From Juglans regia (Eukaryota; Streptophyta; Magnoliopsida; Fagales; Juglandaceae): a DNA stretch of 64,000 nucleotides. The number at the start of each line of letters is the position of its first letter. The stretch's first letter is position 1. The notes below the pieces were generated by a model. The model was not told the origin of the DNA and ran no database searches. It worked only from the letters and a program-made list of their open reading frames with translations. Location of the stretch: the NCBI RefSeq assembly GCF_001411555.2, contig NC_049907.1, positions 38,183,482-38,247,481 on the forward strand. The letters are read 5' to 3'. The translations under genes were made by a program, and so were the position numbers. This document shows positions 52,601 to 63,400 of this stretch, in pieces.

Positions 52601-53869
52601 GGCACGCAAGATGTGCTTCTCTAGTAGAGAAAAAAAAAAAGGAGAAGGCTACCTTGCGGTAAAGAAGAAGAAGAAGTCGCAGGAAACAAATTGATTGGAC
52701 GAAGCAAGAATAGAAAATGATATAATATTATATGACTTTCTACAGTAACATGCAATTATTTTTGGATATTTTGGATACTCTAACTGTACTTTATTGATAT
52801 ACAAAACAGTTATTTTATATTAAAAATAAAGTATTATAACCAATCACATTAATAGAATGTACAAAAAATACATAAAAGTGATTGCACATAAAATTTTATC
52901 AAAAATGCTGGTTACAACCGCCATGCAACTGACGTGCCCACGTCAGATTTGCTTTTCACCTGTTTGCTTTTTTATTCTTGATGAAATACATCATTTCATT
53001 TTCGCTTCCCCCCTCTCTCTTCATTTCGTTCCCTCTCTCTCTCTCTCAAAATTTCGTCGGTTATAATCCCTCTGTTTCCTCTCATCACCTCGATCCCTCT
53101 TCGATTTCACTCCTTCTCCTTTTTGAGTCAAAATGACTTGAAAAATAAAAAAGCATACTAAGACCAGGATTAGCAAGAAAAATAAAGGGAAAAAAAACAG
53201 ATTTCACACTCATAACCATCTGGGTATAGAGTTAAAATAACATTAAAAAAAATACAAAACAAAACAAAACTTTAAAGTTTGCTTTACAAATAAACCAAAA
53301 AACATGACAGAGATGTCAAACATAACAATCAGAAATCCATCTTGTGACTGACCGATCAATAAAAAACAGTGCAAAAATAAAGAGAAAATCCAAAAAAAAA
53401 AAAAAAAAACTTACCTAGTAAATGGATCTATTAAACATTCCTAGGCCAAAAAACACAGAACTAGCCCAAACAAGCTACCTCTTTAAAACTATATTCCTAT
53501 TCAGCTACCTCTTTAATTTTCTCGCACTTTCTCAAAGGAAAAAACCAGGAAAGAAAATCAAACCCAGGAAGGTAGAATTGGAAGAAGAAAGAAAAAAAAA
53601 AAGAGGTCTTAAAAGTGAATGTAAAATTTGCTCTGCTAGCTACTCGCCTAAAGAAGAATAATCTACTTAAACGTCGCGTAATCACTTTTAAAAAAAGTGG
53701 AATTCACTTTTAAAAAATTAATTTTTTTCATGTGGGTCTCATATTTTATTCACATTTTTCAAAATAATTATACGGCAGTTGCATAATTTACAATTATAAA
53801 TATATTTTCTCTTTCAGTTATGCTAGGTACAAACAATCTCGTGTACCGATTGCTCAACAAACACTGGCT

Positions 53870-53909
<40 letters not shown>

Positions 53910-54254
53910 GAACTCAAAAAAATACAAATTTGCATAGGAGAACGTTGTAGCCTAGCCCCACCTCACGATCCCTCGAAGCCACTACCATCCCTCTGTGGTA
54001 GCAACTCCAATCACGTTTCTCCTCGTTCGACGTCCACTGCCATGCATAGAGGAAGCTGACCAGCAACCGCCGCGATCTCCTCCAGCTCCTTCTAAACCCG
54101 CAACAAAACCAAAGTCAAAATAGACTAATTAGTTGTACCAATCGACGAAGAAACACAACGCAAAATGAAGCTAGTTTGGTCTCCTGAGACTGCATCCTTC
54201 CCTTTTTTTTTTTTTTTAATCTTTAATAAATTCTACTGCTGCTCAGATTATAGG
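52601..54254. other. intergenic, no gene recognised
   Basis: AT-rich with microsatellites (CTCTCTCTCTCTC at about 53034-53047, an AT run at about 53875-53902) and a MITE-like stretch at about 53670-53800 (TTTTAAAAAAAGTGGAATTC, CATGTGGGTCTCATATTTT). A CT-rich leader-like piece lies at 53000-53120. The short open frames show no domain. Confidence 0.4.
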
Positions 54255-54308
54255 ATGGCAAGCCAACCCACAAAGGAGCCCCAATCGATATACGAATTCA
54301 TTATCAAG
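54255..54308 (+). pseudogene. glutathione-peroxidase-like first-exon fragment
   Basis: The 18 codons MASQPTKEPQSIYEFIIK, followed by a GT donor-like site (GTCGTC), resemble the first coding exon of plant cytosolic phospholipid-hydroperoxide glutathione peroxidases (MASQ-x-K-x-P-x-S-[IV]-[YH]-[DE]-F-x-x-K). None of the following exons, including the catalytic Cys region, was found before the LINE at 55275 or after it. It is therefore a captured or truncated fragment. The short match makes this tentative. Confidence 0.45.
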
Positions 54309-55274
54309 GTCGTCTCTTGCATCAAAGCGTTGGCCTTTTATGATAAGTTGACTTGTAAAGATTTTACTTTTATCATTTTACCTGGTTTCTCTTGAATAAA
54401 AGCACATTTTTATATGGGTATTCTTTTTTCCAGACTTGGGACTTCATTGGAATCATACTAGTTAAGTAGAAAGTACTAAAAGAATTGTTAAAGGTCTCAT
54501 AGACATTATAAAAGTGTTATATATGGTCTCAGGGCATTATTACCAACCCAATGATGGATTTCAGATCTTGTCTGTTAGAATTATTTCTCATGTGTAAGAT
54601 CAAGACAATTACAACCTAGAAAACAAATAACACTGAAAAACGAGATTTCACAGACAGTGAGACAGAGAGAGCTAAATTGTGACCAAAGAGCTGAACAGAG
54701 CCCAATAGCTTAGTAGAGAAAAATGCTTACACAAGCCAAAAAAATATAGAATTGCTTACCCAAGATCGTCTTTGAAGAATGGGTTTTGGGGTTTCATATC
54801 TCAGTAGCTTTGGTCTCGGTGCTCGTGAGGGACACAAAGTGAGTGATGGAAGCATCCAGAGGAGAGAGAAAGAGAGAGAGCGAGAAGAATGACATTGGCG
54901 GACAAGAAATACTGCGCATCAATCGGAAGCCACAACACACCTCACATCAAATTTTTTATTTTATTTTTTTTTTTTTACACTCAATACGTTCAGTGTGCTG
55001 CAGCTTTCGGTTGATACAAATAATTCCTCTTGACGAATCAAGCCACTGAAGGAGGATTTGGAGAGAGAAAGAGAAGTCTCTCTCATAAAATGCTGAGTTT
55101 CATTTTTCACATCAACGTCCAGTGCACAATTGGTCCGCAAGATGCCAAGATCGCCTGGCTCAAGAGTTTTCCTTTCTTTTTATATACATACATACATGTA
55201 TAAAGATTGATACAGCTGATTTTTAATTTATTGGTCCAATATATGGACTTATTGGCTAAATAAAGAGCGATACA
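54309..55274. other. intergenic, no gene recognised; left LINE 3 duplication
   Basis: AT-rich with a purine-rich tract (about 54855-54890) and no recognisable coding. The last bases, AGAGCGATAC at 55265-55274, are the left target duplication of LINE 3. Confidence 0.45.
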
Positions 55275-55275
55275 A

Positions 55276-56094
55276 ATGAAGGCAATAACAAGGGGACGTT
55301 TGATCAAAGTTAATGGCCAGGAGGTATGGATAAATTTACGTTATGAAAAACTGCCTAGAGTTTGTTTTAAATGTGGTAGAATTGTTCATGGTGATAAGGG
55401 GTGTGAAATGGGACTCGAAGGGACTGTTAAAGAGAGAGGTATGAACGAACAATTTGGTGTTTGGCTGAGAGCTGATCCTGGTTTTAGGAGAAGATTTAAT
55501 AAGGGACAGGGGGCTGAAGGGGGGGATAGGTGGAATAGAAAGGGAGAGGATGTGGAGAGTACAAACACTGGGGGTGGGAGAAAGGGAAGTGGAGAGGGAG
55601 AACTTTATTCTGAGAAAGTGGTAGAAGGGGGTCGGGGTGAAGGGTATGATGTGGGGGAAGGTCAGAATGTGGTTTGTGTTAATGAGAGGATTTTGGGATG
55701 GGAGAGGAGTGAGGAGGAGACGGATATGGGTGGAAAAAACAAGATGAAGATAGTACAAATCAATGAGAATGAGAGGGGGGAGATAAATGAAAATGAAAAA
55801 ATAGGGGAAGGAGAGATAGAAAAAGTTTTGAGTGCTGAAAGTGAAGGGGTGGGGAAGGATAATAATGCAGTGGTTCTAAAAGGAAAATGGAAAAGAAGAG
55901 CAAGGGGGATAGGTAGATCTGAGGGTCTGGATGGTAGCTCTATTGGAGAAAAAAGAGGTTTGGCTGGGGAGGATGAGGTCAGTAACATTAAGTGTAGGGC
56001 TGTTAAAAAATCTAAGAGGGAGCAAGAGGGTAAGGAGCAAAATGTGACAATTTCGATGGCGGGAGCTGCGAGTCAGCCCCGCATAGATCAATGA
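55276..56094 (+). pseudogene. LINE 3 ORF1, N-terminally truncated
   Basis: 272 open codons. The start is INLRYEKLPRVCFKCGRIVH, with the CCHC knuckle CFKCGRIVHGDKGC, the usual end of the DUF4283-knuckle RNA-binding protein. A long Gly/Glu/Lys-rich tail follows (GEREI, GEGEIEKVL). The upstream DUF4283 domain was lost by 5' truncation. Its TGA overlaps the ORF2 start as ATGA (56091-56094), an arrangement suited to termination-reinitiation. Confidence 0.75.
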
Positions 56095-56600
56095 AGGTTT
56101 TGAGTTGGAACTGCCGAGGGCTTGGCAACCCTCGGACAGTTCAAGTCCTTGGCAAGCTTGTCAAGGAAAAGCAGCCAGATATAGTCTTCTTAATGGAGAC
56201 TAAACTACGTCCTAATAAAGTGGAAGCTATACAAAGGAAAGGAGGTTTTAAGGGTTGCATTGTGGTGGAACCAATAGGTTTGGGTGGGGGTCTGCTGATG
56301 ATGTGGAAGGATGTGGATGAAGTGGAATTATGCAATTATTCTCAATGGCACATTAGTGTTTGGGTGAGAAATGAAAAGAATAATGAAAGGTGGTTGCTAA
56401 CGGGATTTTATGGAGATCCTGATGTTTCTAAAAGGGATAGGTCCTGGGATCTATTGTCTGAATTAAAACCTTATAATGAGATTGGTTGGTGTGTGATTGG
56501 GGATTTCAACGAAATAGTGTCCCAAGATGAGAAATGGGGAGGAAGGGAAAGAAGGGAGGGGCAGATGGAAAAATTTAGGAATGCATTGGATGGATTTATA
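56091..56600 (+). pseudogene. LINE 3 ORF2, 5' part (endonuclease N-terminus)
   Basis: Starts MKVLSWNCRGLGNPRTVQVL, continues VFLMETKL and WCVIGDFNEIVSQDEKWGG: the N, E and D motifs of the AP-type endonuclease that nicks target DNA. The frame is lost at the inversion junction near 56595; the remaining codons up to the TGA at 56637-56639 read antisense sequence. Confidence 0.82.
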
Positions 56601-59600
56601 GCAGCAATCCGTATAACCTGTGCAGGACTTAAAAAATGAGTATCAAAAACAAACTTGTTTCTTCTATACCATATGTTCTTCATAATCACCACCATTTTTA
56701 CAATATTATCTTTTGTCAATTTTCTGTACATATCAGTCCATAACTGAGTGAAGCTTTGTTCTCCAGACCACCATTTCTTTACTGGACTCCACTCCTCTGC
56801 CCACACATCTGAAACTGCAGAACAATTCCAAATGGCATGCATCACAGACTCCACTTCCAGCAAACATATAGGGCATTTTGGTTCCTTAACAATGCTCCTC
56901 TTCCATAAATTTAACATTGTAGGAAGGATATCATTAGCTACTTTCCATAAAAACTGTTTAACAGTCCCTGGCACTTCCAGTTTCCACAATTGCTTCCACA
57001 AGTCAGCTTCTTTGTTCATCTCAGAAGATTCACCCATAGTTCTCCCCCGCTCCCTTTGTTCCATAAGATAGGCACTTTTAACAGAATATTTTCCATTCTT
57101 TTCAGGTTCCCAAATTACTTTATCCACTGCCCCCCCACGACTGATAGGAATGGACAGTATCAAATTTGCCTCTTCCTCTTCAAAAACCAACCTAACCAAC
57201 TCTTCCTTCCACCTCTGACCAACCGTATCAATAAGCTCATTTACATAAGCTTCATTTTGCAAAATCCTCACTTGGGATTGGACACAACCAGAGCCAAGTT
57301 TAGGCAACCATTTTTGGCCCCATATTTTGATATCTTCTCCATTTCCAACTCTCCATATCATTCCTCTCTTCAGCACATCCATAGCAGACCATATACTTCT
57401 CCATACAAATGATGGAGATTTACCCAAAGGGGCCTCAAGCAAATGAAGATTCTTAAAATATTTATCCTTAAAAATTCTTCCAACTAAAGACTCAGGCTCT
57501 TTTAACAGTCTCCAACCCTACTTTGCAAGTAAGGCCTTATTAAAATCTTCCAACATTCTAAATCCCAACCCCCCTCTTCCCTTGCATTGCCCCAATCTGT
57601 CCCACCTCCACCAATGCACCCCTTTTCCATTTTTATGATGTGCCCACCAAAATTTTGCAAACAAAGCTTCAATCTCATGACACAAACGCTGAGGTAATTT
57701 AAACACACTCATAGAATAAGTAGGAATTGCTTGAAGAACAGCTTTGATCAATACCTCCTTTCCTGCCTTAGAGAGAAAGCTATTCTTCCAGTTTTGGAGT
57801 TTATGCCAAACTTTCTCCTTGATGCTTCTTAAGGCATTATATTTTGACCTACCAACCACTGCCGGCAAGCCCAGATATTTCTCATACCTGTCACAAAGCA
57901 CAGATCCAGCCACTCTAAATATTTCCTCCCTGACCTCCTTATTTGTATTAGAGCTGAACAGAATAGAAGTCTTCTGCTTATTTAACATCTGTCCCGAGGC
58001 TTTTTCATAGCATTCAAGAATTGCATAGATGCTATCCCATTCATCTTTTCTAGCCCTTCCAAAAATCAGACAGTCATCCGCAAATAAAAGATGATTTACC
58101 CTAATGCCTCCTCTCACGGCTGCTGTTCCCCTTATCACACCCTCATTTTCAGCTTTATTAAACAATTGGCTCAGACCTTCAACACAGACCAAGAAGAGAT
58201 AAGGGGAAAGAGGGTCCCATTGTCTCAAACCCCTCGAGGGAACAATGATCTTTCCCGGCTTTCCATTAACCACAACTGAGTAACTAACAGAAGACACACA
58301 ATTCATAAGTAGCTTGGATAGTTTTTCACCAAAACCCAATCTTTTGAGCATAGATTGTAAAAAGGGCCATTCCACTCTATCATAGGCTTTTGACATATCA
58401 AGCTTTATGGCCATATGACCTGATTTGCCCTTTTGTTTGGTCTGCATTGTATGAAGTAGTTCAAAAGCCACCATAATATTGTCTGTTATAAGCCTACCGG
58501 GAATAAAAGCACTTTGGTTCTGTGATATAACCACATTCAGCACCTTTTTAATCCTATTAGCTAACACCTTCGAGATTAACTTATACAAAACATTGCATAA
58601 GCTAATCGGTCTAAAATCCTTCACAGATTTTGGGTCCTTAACCTTTGGAATCAAAGCTATATGAGTATGGTTAAGACCTGTGGGCATCACCCCCCCATTT
58701 AGGAAATTCAAAACAGCCAAACATACCTCCTTTCCCACCAGACTCCAATGTTTTTGGAAAAAACCAGCCCCAAAACCATCGGGACCCGGGGACTTCCATG
58801 CTGACATTTGCTTCAAAGCCCTCTCCACTTCTTCAAAGGAGAAATCCCTTTCTAATTCCCCTCTCATATCTTCATTAATCCTCACATTAGTGGAAGCAAT
58901 ACACTCTTCAATCTCTCGGGTGGATGGGTGTGTTGTTGTAAAGAGCTCAGCAAAATAACCCATAAAAGCCTCCTCAATATCTGTTTTGCCTTTCTGCATT
59001 TGCCCCTGGGCATTTTCAATTTCCACAATGGTGTTTTTTTTTCTCCTCTGAGTTGCACAAGCATGAAAATACTTGGTATTACGGTCCCCTTGTTTCAGCC
59101 AGTGACTCTTTGCCCTCTGTTTCCACCAAACATTCTCTTGATCAAGCAGTAAACTCAGCCTCCCACTAATCAGCTTTATTTCAGTTATCTTCTCAGGACC
59201 CTCAGTTTCTTTTAGGATCTTTAGCTTATCAGTCAGTTCCTTTATAGATCTACTCCTTTTTTCATCTGCTTCCTTAGACCAGTGGCACAAAGCTTGTCTA
59301 CAAGAAATTAGTTTGTTTTGAACCCCCCCTGATTGATACTTCCATGCCCTCTCAATTACTTCCCCACATTCCTCATCCTTATCCCAACACAACCTCTTGA
59401 ATCTTCTATTGTCCATCCAACCCTTTGAACAGCTTAAGAGTATAGGCAGATGATCTGAACACCAAGCCAAAACAGTCTCCACCTGGATCTCATCAAATCC
59501 TGTCCTCCACTCTCTGTTAGCTACAGCTCGATCCAGTCGTTCTTTTATGAAAGTCTCATCTCCATGTCCATTACTCCAAGTGTACTTTATTCCTTTCCAT

Positions 59601-59630
59601 CCAAGGTCCCTCAAACCTCCATAACCAGAA
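56600..59630 (-). pseudogene. LINE 3 ORF2, inverted middle (endonuclease end, RT, zinc-binding)
   Basis: On the minus strand from about 59630: end of the endonuclease (KYTWSNGHGDETFIKERLDR, WCSDHLPILLS). Then RT motifs ALIPKVKDPKSVKDFRPISL, SAFIPGRLITDNIM, KLDMSKAYDRVEW, the RQGDP box as RQWDPLSPYLF, and catalytic NHLLFADDCLIFG. A single in-frame TAG at 57518-57520 (Gln in related proteins) interrupts an otherwise open frame. Beyond it comes the zinc-binding region (CPICLLEVESVMHAIWNC). The frame loses homology near 56610. Confidence 0.85.
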
Positions 59631-60151
59631 GAGGATTGGGATGGCGAAGGCCTGAGGGGGAAAGCTTTAAAGCAAACTTTGATGCTGCTATCAATGAAGT
59701 TGAACAGACCATGGGACTGGGAGTTGTCATCAGAGACTGTAATGGACAGTTGTTGGCTGCAAAATGTGCAAACAGAAAATGTAGAAGCTCTCATTTCATT
59801 GCAGAATGTTCAGCTATGTTGGAGGCTATGGAACTATGTAAAGAACTGGGTTTTTGGGAAGTGTGGCTGGAGGGGGATGCAAAGGAAGTTATTGATGCAG
59901 TAAATAGAGAAGAGGATGATGATTCCAGGTTCGGCCATGTTATAGAAGATTTAAAGCAAAGCTTGAGACAAAGCAGTGCATGGAGGGCAGTGTTTACACA
60001 TCGAGAGGGTAATGAAGTGGCGCATCATTTAGCAAAAATTGTATTACATTGTACTAATGATCAATATTGGATAGAGGAGGGACCTGAGTCGATTAAAAAT
60101 TTATTAGCTATTGACAGGCTACAGAGTGATATTGTAACAGTTGTTTCTTGA
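59630..60151 (+). pseudogene. LINE 3 ORF2, 3' part (RNase H)
   Basis: Plant L1-type RNase H domain: RPEGESFKANFDAAINE, GLGVVIRDCNGQLLAAKC, FIAECSAMLEAMELCKELGF, VWLEGDAKEVIDAVN and HREGNEVAHHLAK, ending TVVS-stop. The acidic residues are in place. It is back on the plus strand, which shows that only the middle is inverted. Confidence 0.85.
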
Positions 60152-60255
60152 ATACAAGGAGGTTCTTTTCAAAAAAAAAAGAGCGATACTTGATCTAATT
60201 GAGTACAACTGTCAACATCCAGCCTAACATCTCCGAATCTAGAAAGACCGTTTGC

Positions 60256-60261
60256 CACGTG
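60256..60261. promoter_or_regulatory. G-box upstream of the C2-domain gene
   Basis: CACGTG within GCCACGTGTC, about 170 bp before the ATG and only about 75 bp from the end of LINE 3. A single copy, so the support for abscisic acid control is weaker than for BAM1 or KIN. Confidence 0.45.
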
Positions 60262-60433
60262 TCTATACTTGTTTCTAGGAGCTTGTCTCCACTTACGTGG
60301 CCGTTAACAATAATAGGCCACCCCCTCCATAAGTCCCCCTCAATCTACCCATATAACTACATGGATGCCACTACCGCTATAAACAATCCACGAGCTCACC
60401 CATCTCTTGCCCCACAGCATCACTTTCTCGGCC

Positions 60434-63400
60434 ATGGCTACCCATCTCCAATTCCATCACTGCGTCTCCACCCTCTCCCCCAAGCTATCCTTTGTCCGAA
60501 ACCCTAAATTTCTTCGGTGCTTCCCTGCACCGTTTCCCCGGAAAGTTAGGGTCTTCACTTTGCGTGAGAAGTTCAGAGGCAGAGAGGGAGTTTACTCTGT
60601 TTGTTGTTTCTGTAAAACCGGCTCCGAGATTGAAAGGGTTTCGGTTCAGGAGGAAGAGAATGAGCGGCCCCCGTTCGATATCAACCTCGCTGTCATTCTC
60701 GCTGGTTTCGCATTTGAAGCCTACACAAGTCCCTCAGTAAACGATTCTTCAACTGCCTTTTCTCTCCCCCCTTTTTAATCTTCAAGTTTTTGTGTGGATC
60801 TATTGGTCGCTGAGATAATGTTTGATGGAAGGGAAAGAAATTGGATGCTATTATTTTCTGCCTTGTAATTCAAGTGTAAGACGAAGAACCAGAAAATTGA
60901 AAAAAGAAAAGACAGAAAAGATGAAACCAAACTGGAAAATTCAATATTGGTTTTTAATTCAATTGGGCTTTGGACATAGAAAAGAAATCTACAAATATCT
61001 TCGCTGAGGATCCTGTTGCAGTTGAGCCTAATTCAATTGTGTTTAAAATCAAATATAACTCTAAAAACAAGAACAAAACAAGGCGAGGAATTTTTCCTTT
61101 TTTTTTTTTTTTTTTATTTCAGGGCAAGGCAAGAAAAGGAATATTGTTTCCATTTTCCCCTCTTTTCTCCGCCCAAAATCCAATCAATGTCTAGTGTTGT
61201 GTGTCTAGTCTTGGAAATCAAAGGGAAGGAAGATGAGCGTAAAAATGAGGCCCCATACTTTGTATTGTTTAGTTATCAAATACAAAAACATAAAGTTTAA
61301 CTTGGTAAGCCTTGTGCAATTGCATAACTCGAGCATTTTTCTACCTATTATCGGATAACAGAACACCACTCGGAGGTTGTTTTCATTTTTTCATGGGAAA
61401 GAGCAGAGAAGTTTTCATCCGTAAGAGAAAAAGCTGAGAGTCACAAAAAAATGTTGATTTTTGGTTGATGTGTAATTATAATTTATAAATGGCTTCATTT
61501 TGCTCAGGAAAAGGTCGGGCGGTGTGAGATTGATGCTGCAGGGTGTAAGACAGTGTATCTATCAGAGTATGTGAGCATTATTGTTTTGATAGTTTACTAC
61601 TTAGATATTGAGGAGAAAAAAAAGAAGTTAAAGACTTAAGATATTATATTGTTCTTAAAGTTTTGATAAGTTTGTTGTTCCTACTGCTATAAGCTTGATT
61701 GGTTGTTAACAGTTGTTCTTTACTTCTACTGAATAACGTTTTGAATGATGTCCATGCACTAAGAACATTCTTATTGGCTTAGCCAAATGCAAAAGGCAAA
61801 ATCACATGTTTTGCCTTTTGCATTTGCCATTCAAGAAAAACTCCCACATTGGATTATCCATCTTTTAGCCAAAACAATAATAAAATATATTTTTTTATTA
61901 TTAATTTTTTTTCCTAAAATTAATTAATTTTTATATATTTTGCAATTAAAACCCACTACATAAGATCTACAACAACATCTACATGAAGAAACCCAATAAT
62001 GATAACCTGTGCTGTCTTAAAATTGAATATCAACTAAATTTATATACATCAATTTCATCAACTTAGGCCCAGTTTGGATATAAAAGTCCCGCCAACTCAT
62101 CACAACTCATCATTACCAACTTTTCCAAATTTCTACACAAAATATAATAAACAATTCAACTTTTTCAAATCCCAAACAATAATAATATTAAAAAATAATA
62201 TTCTAACAATATTTTATTCAACTTTCATCTCATGTCATCTCAACTCACTATCCAAACCTCCCCTTAAAATGATAACCTGTGCTGCCAACACCAATTTCAT
62301 CAACTTAAAATTGAACATCGACTAATTTCAGAAAGCTGTTTCAAATTACATGAACATAGAGAAAATTGTCTACAATACAAATTTCATTTATCAAAATCAA
62401 TGCCATTCCATTACATTACGTGAATATATATGTAATACAGAAAATTCCATCAATCCATTTCAGAAAGCTGTCCTTTTTTATCAATGCCATTATTCCATTA
62501 CATGAATATATATATACATATATATATATTCATATGTATACCATACAAATTCCATGTATCAAAATCCATTATCATGCAACAAACAACTTCATCATCTACT
62601 TGAGAAACCATGGCTCATGCAACCACCAACTCCATCATCGTCCAACAACCAGCAACCAGCTTCCAAGAATACAGCTTCCAACCAGCAACTAACCAGCAAC
62701 AATAAAACTCCACCAGCAACTCCACCAGCAATTCCAACAAGTCCAGTACAATAAAAAACCAGGAATAAAAAAAACCAGCCGACCCACAAGCAAGTCAAAA
62801 AATATGTCACCACACAGTCAAAAACAATTACAAAATCACCCATTAAAATCAGAGGACCCAATGCTGCTCCAGAAAATTCTAACAGAGGACCCATCCAAAT
62901 AGCCAAACCAGAGGACAAAGTAATAAAATACCACCCTCTTGCTCCAATATGTTTACAAAAATCCTCTTGCTCCATTATGTTTACAAAAATCAGATGACCC
63001 ATTAAAAACAGAAAACCAAAACCCTAAATTCATCCCTAAAATCATCCCTGAAATGAAAACCCTAATCTAGATTAAGCAAAGCATCCAAACAACAATTACA
63101 ACAAGCTGAAATCTATGTAATAAAACTCCATAGGCAAAACAGAGAGAGAAAGTTTCATTTACCCTAGCTAAGTCGATAGAGAAAACACCAAGCAAGTGCA
63201 GCGGCAGTGGTGATGAATAGCGACGTTGATGGAGGAAGTGCAGCGTCCTTGTGGGAGACCGAAACCTGGAAATCATCATGTGATCAAGAGTTTTGGGAGG
63301 GAGAAATAGGAAACCTTCACTCGGCCAGAGAGAGAGAGAATGAAGAAATAGAGAATAGAGGGAGAAAATCATACCTGAACCGTCGTGAGATCCGTCGAGA

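Larger units (their letters stand above)
55275..60178 (+). mobile_element. LINE 3, 5'-truncated, with an internal 3-kb inversion
   Basis: Flanked by AGAGCGATAC on both sides (about 55265-55274 and 60180-60189), the right copy preceded by an A-run. The outer parts are on the plus strand: ORF1 tail and endonuclease start (55276 to about 56600), then RNase H (about 59630-60151). The middle, carrying the rest of the endonuclease, RT and zinc-binding region, is on the minus strand. Total coding length fits one L1-type ORF2. It begins inside ORF1, so the insertion was 5'-truncated. It is the youngest-looking LINE here: apart from the inversion, one stop was seen in ORF2. Confidence 0.88.

Noticed and set aside
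55336..55988. Minus-strand frames opposite LINE 3 ORF1
   Set aside because: Shadow of the Gly/Glu-rich sense frame, which carries the zinc knuckle.
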